A DNA stretch of 64,000 nt from Halalkalibacter nanhaiisediminis (GTDB lineage: Bacteria > Bacillota > Bacilli > Bacillales > Bacillaceae_D). The notes beneath the pieces were generated by a model. That model had not been told where the DNA came from. It saw only the letters and a list, made by a program, of their open reading frames with translations, and did no database searches. The number at the start of each line of letters is the position of its first letter. Position 1 is the first letter of the stretch. The stretch lies in assembly GCF_007830185.1 (NCBI RefSeq), contig NZ_VLKZ01000008.1:85756-149755 (forward strand), written 5' to 3'. Below are positions 61,968-64,000 of this stretch, piece after piece. Position numbers and translations under genes: made by a program.

Positions 61968-63428
61968 TTATACTGATTGATATTTATCAAACTCTTTTTT
62001 CACTTTCTCATCTGGAGCTGGAGTTAACATGCTAACTAGCCAAATAGCTAGTAAACTAACAATAAAGCCAGGAATAATTTCATAAAGGTTATTTGCTAGT
62101 GGTGGAATATTGGCCCATAATATCACAGTTCCAGCTCCACCAATCTTCCCAGCTAGTGCTCCCCATTTGTTCATGCGTTTCCAATATAAGCTTAGCAGAA
62201 TTACTGGTCCGAAAGCAGCACCAAATCCAGCCCATGCATATCCAACGAGAGACAAAATCGTCGCATTATTATTAAGAGAAATGATGACTGAAATAATGGA
62301 AACGATTAATACAGATAGCCTACTGATCAGAACAAGCTCTTTATCTTTTGCAGATCGTCGGAAAAAAGTCTTATAAATATCTTCTGTTAACGAACTTGCT
62401 GTCACAAGAAGCTGTGAAGATAATGTACTCATCACCGCTGCTAGTAAAGCCGCTAGCAAGAACCCAGTAATAATAGGATGAAATAGAATTTCGCTTAATT
62501 TGATGAAAACTGTTTCTGGATCCGTGAGGATAACGCCTTGCTGCGAAAAATAAGCTATTCCAATAAATCCTGTAAACATAGCCCCTACTAAAGAAAAAAT
62601 CATCCAACCTATGCCGATACGTCTTGCCCTTTTTATCTCTTTAACAGAGGATATCGCCATAAAACGTACAATGATATGAGGCTGACCAAAATAGCCAAGC
62701 CCCCAAGCCATTAACGAGATAACCCCTAACAGACTTGTCCCAGTAAAGATGTTGAACAATTTCGGATCGATTCCTTGAATTTCATTAAAAGTTGATCCAA
62801 AACCACCAATTTCGATTAAAGTCACAGCTGGAACTAAAATCAGGGCAGTCACCATAACTAAACCTTGTACAACATCTGTCCAGCTTACTGCTAAAAAGCC
62901 ACCGAATAAAGTATAGGCAATAACAACTAATGCGATAAGCCAAAGACCTAGATGATAATCAAGATTAAATGTCGTTTCAAAAAGAACTCCACCTGACACC
63001 ATTCCTGAAGAAACATAAAAAGTAAAAAAGACGATAATCACTAAACCAGAAATTAATCGTAAGGCGTTAGATTGATCGCCAAAACGATTCTCTAAAAAAG
63101 AAGGAATCGTCATCGAATTATTAGCAACCTCAGTATAAACCCTTATCTTTGGAGCAACATAAAGCCAATTCAAGTAAGCACCAATCGTCAAACCAATCGC
63201 AATCCATGATGCACTTAACCCTTGCACAAACATAGCACCTGGAAGGCCCATTAGTAACCATCCACTCATATCAGATGCACCAGCACTAAGTGCGGTTACT
63301 CCTGGTCCAAGAGATCTCCCTCCTAGCACATAGTCAGATAAATTTGAAGTTCGCTTGTACGCGAGATAACCTATTAACAACATACCAATCATATAAATAA
63401 TAATAGGAATCAGCAATTCTGTATTCAT
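61968..63428 (-). CDS. putP: Sodium/proline symporter
   Basis: A 486-residue sodium:solute symporter with thirteen helices. Blocks typical of PutP/OpuE are YVLGGRSLGPGVTALSAGASDMSGWLLMGLPGAMF (sodium site), APKIRVYTEVANNSMTIPSFLENRF, GGFLAVSWTDVVQGLVM and GLGYFGQPHIIVRFMAI. ATG at 63428 follows AGGAGGTAG; an upstream in-frame ATG reads through the ribosome site and is rejected. It may be either the catabolic (PutP) or osmotic (OpuE) type. Confidence 0.93.
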   Translation of the reverse strand: MNTELLIPIIIYMIGMLLIGYLAYKRTSNLSDYVLGGRSLGPGVTALSAGASDMSGWLLMGLPGAMFVQGLSASWIAIGLTIGAYLNWLYVAPKIRVYTEVANNSMTIPSFLENRFGDQSNALRLISGLVIIVFFTFYVSSGMVSGGVLFETTFNLDYHLGLWLIALVVIAYTLFGGFLAVSWTDVVQGLVMVTALILVPAVTLIEIGGFGSTFNEIQGIDPKLFNIFTGTSLLGVISLMAWGLGYFGQPHIIVRFMAISSVKEIKRARRIGIGWMIFSLVGAMFTGFIGIAYFSQQGVILTDPETVFIKLSEILFHPIITGFLLAALLAAVMSTLSSQLLVTASSLTEDIYKTFFRRSAKDKELVLISRLSVLIVSIISVIISLNNNATILSLVGYAWAGFGAAFGPVILLSLYWKRMNKWGALAGKIGGAGTVILWANIPPLANNLYEIIPGFIVSLLAIWLVSMLTPAPDEKVKKEFDKYQSV

Positions 63429-63621
63429 AACTACCTCCTGTTCTCTTTTTTTCATCCTTAGAAAAAGCTATAAAATTCTCAATAAAATATAAAATAGCTA
63501 TAGCTATACTTTAAAATCTTATATAGCATATAGACAAACTGAATCATTTATAATGTTTGAAATGGACACTAAATTAATCATTTAACGTATTTTACATTAC
63601 AGCATCCTTTATTTATACAAA

Positions 63622-63651
63622 GAAAAAAGCATTCCTTTAAGGAATGCTTTT
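63622..63651 (-). terminator. Terminator of the rRNA operon
   Basis: Stem AAAAGCATTCC with its complement and a short loop, followed by TTTTTTC on the minus strand, directly after the 5S gene. Confidence 0.85.
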
Positions 63652-63655
63652 AAAT

Positions 63656-63772
63656 GCCCGGCAACGTCCTACTCTCACAGGGGGAAGCCCCCAACTACCA
63701 TCGGCGCTGAAGAGCTTAACGACCGTGTTCGGCATGGGAACGGGTGTGGCCTCTTCGCTATCGCCACCGGAC
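63656..63772 (-). rRNA. rrf: 5S ribosomal RNA
   Basis: 117 nt on the minus strand, from GTCCGGTGGCGATAGCG to GTTGCCGGGC. Internal conserved stretches are CCCGTTCCCATGCCGAACAC and GCGCCGATGGTAGT, as in Bacillus 5S rRNA. No tRNA genes lie between it and the terminator. Confidence 0.97.
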
Positions 63773-63950
63773 TTTTGAACATGAGATAAAGATTATCTTT
63801 GTTCAACTATGTTGTTGAAAGAAAGGATTCTCTCAAAACTAGATAATGCCTACACGACGTAGGTACTTGGCGTTGTTCACAGGACGTGAACGCACTTAGC
63901 GAAGTCACCTTTCATCGTGATGCAAGAAACAACGTATCAAGAATGTTTTT

Positions 63951-64000
63951 GGATAAGTCCTCGACCGATTAGTATCTGTCAGCTCCACGTGTCGCCACGC
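63951..64000 (-). rRNA. rrl: 23S ribosomal RNA, 3' end only
   Basis: The last 50 nt match the 3' end of Bacillus 23S rRNA read on the minus strand (GCGTGGCGACACGTGGAGCT, then CTGACAGATACTAATCGGTC and GAGGACTTATCC). The rest lies beyond the window. The 178-nt spacer to 5S contains no tRNA. Confidence 0.93.

Noticed and set aside
63773..63950. tRNA gene in the 5S-23S spacer
   Set aside because: No cloverleaf or conserved TTCRANY region was found.
1..64000. CRISPR arrays, complete insertion sequences, prophage or toxin-antitoxin genes
   Set aside because: No spaced direct repeats, transposase, integrase or phage structural genes were seen among the coding regions.

Overview
The window comes from a spore-forming Bacillaceae genome, probably an alkaliphilic Bacillus relative. 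The base composition is AT-rich, ribosome binding sites are strong AGGAGG types, and several starts are TTG or GTG. A CotF-like spore coat gene sits at the left edge and the 3' end of an rRNA operon (23S, 5S) at the right edge. Most of what lies between is accessory catabolism: aromatics, unusual acyl-CoAs and organic acids. The local regulators are of PucR, TetR, GntR and sigma-54 type, with scattered CcpA (cre) sites.

Layout. 1-8 kb: spore coat protein; an iron-regulated (two Fur boxes) orphan substrate-binding lipoprotein; PEP carboxylase; glutathione-independent formaldehyde dehydrogenase with a perfect cre site; an epoxide hydrolase/dehalogenase-like enzyme with two LacI/cre-type operators. 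8-13 kb: bioY under a BirA-type operator, followed by an acyl-CoA ligase, a thiolase without its second catalytic cysteine, two hot-dog (MaoC-like) proteins and a ketoreductase. 13-18 kb: CHY zinc finger protein, an ArsR regulator with three luciferase-like flavin oxidoreductases, PpnP and a small unrecorded gene. 18-20 kb: a decayed dimethylformamidase-like fragment and a sodium:neurotransmitter-type symporter.

20-32 kb is a complete phenol/(chloro)catechol or hydroxyquinol route in two operons: HpaB-type monooxygenase, intradiol dioxygenase, DUF3237 protein, alpha/beta hydrolase and a stand-alone FAD synthetase; then flavin reductase, muconate cycloisomerase, maleylacetate reductase, 3-oxoadipate CoA-transferase and thiolase. 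Both operon promoters carry the same 21-bp box in the same position against the -35 element, and both have a cre site downstream. A regulator with XylR_N/V4R sensing domains on a PucR-type HTH lies beside them.

33-39 kb is an unassigned acyl-CoA operon (thiolase-like protein plus DUF35 partner, ligase, cyclase, OYE-type reductase) beside a divergent TetR gene with a 22-bp palindrome. 39-44 kb holds two MFS transporters and a fused pair of pseudogenes (fumarase beta/acyl-CoA ligase). 44-52 kb is an operon running from HMG-CoA lyase through enoyl-CoA hydratase, EtfBA and FadF to acyl-CoA dehydrogenase and an MmgE/PrpD protein. 52-60 kb holds an AEC transporter, a CitE-like lyase gene stopped by one in-frame TGA, a TRAP transporter, a carboxymuconolactone decarboxylase and a GntR/FCD regulator; GGATAC half-sites recur in the intergenic regions here. 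59-62 kb pairs a hydroxyisobutyrate-dehydrogenase-like gene, which has a good sigma-54 promoter, with a divergent sigma-54 activator. PutP and the rRNA operon end the window. No CRISPR array, complete insertion sequence, prophage or tRNA gene was seen.
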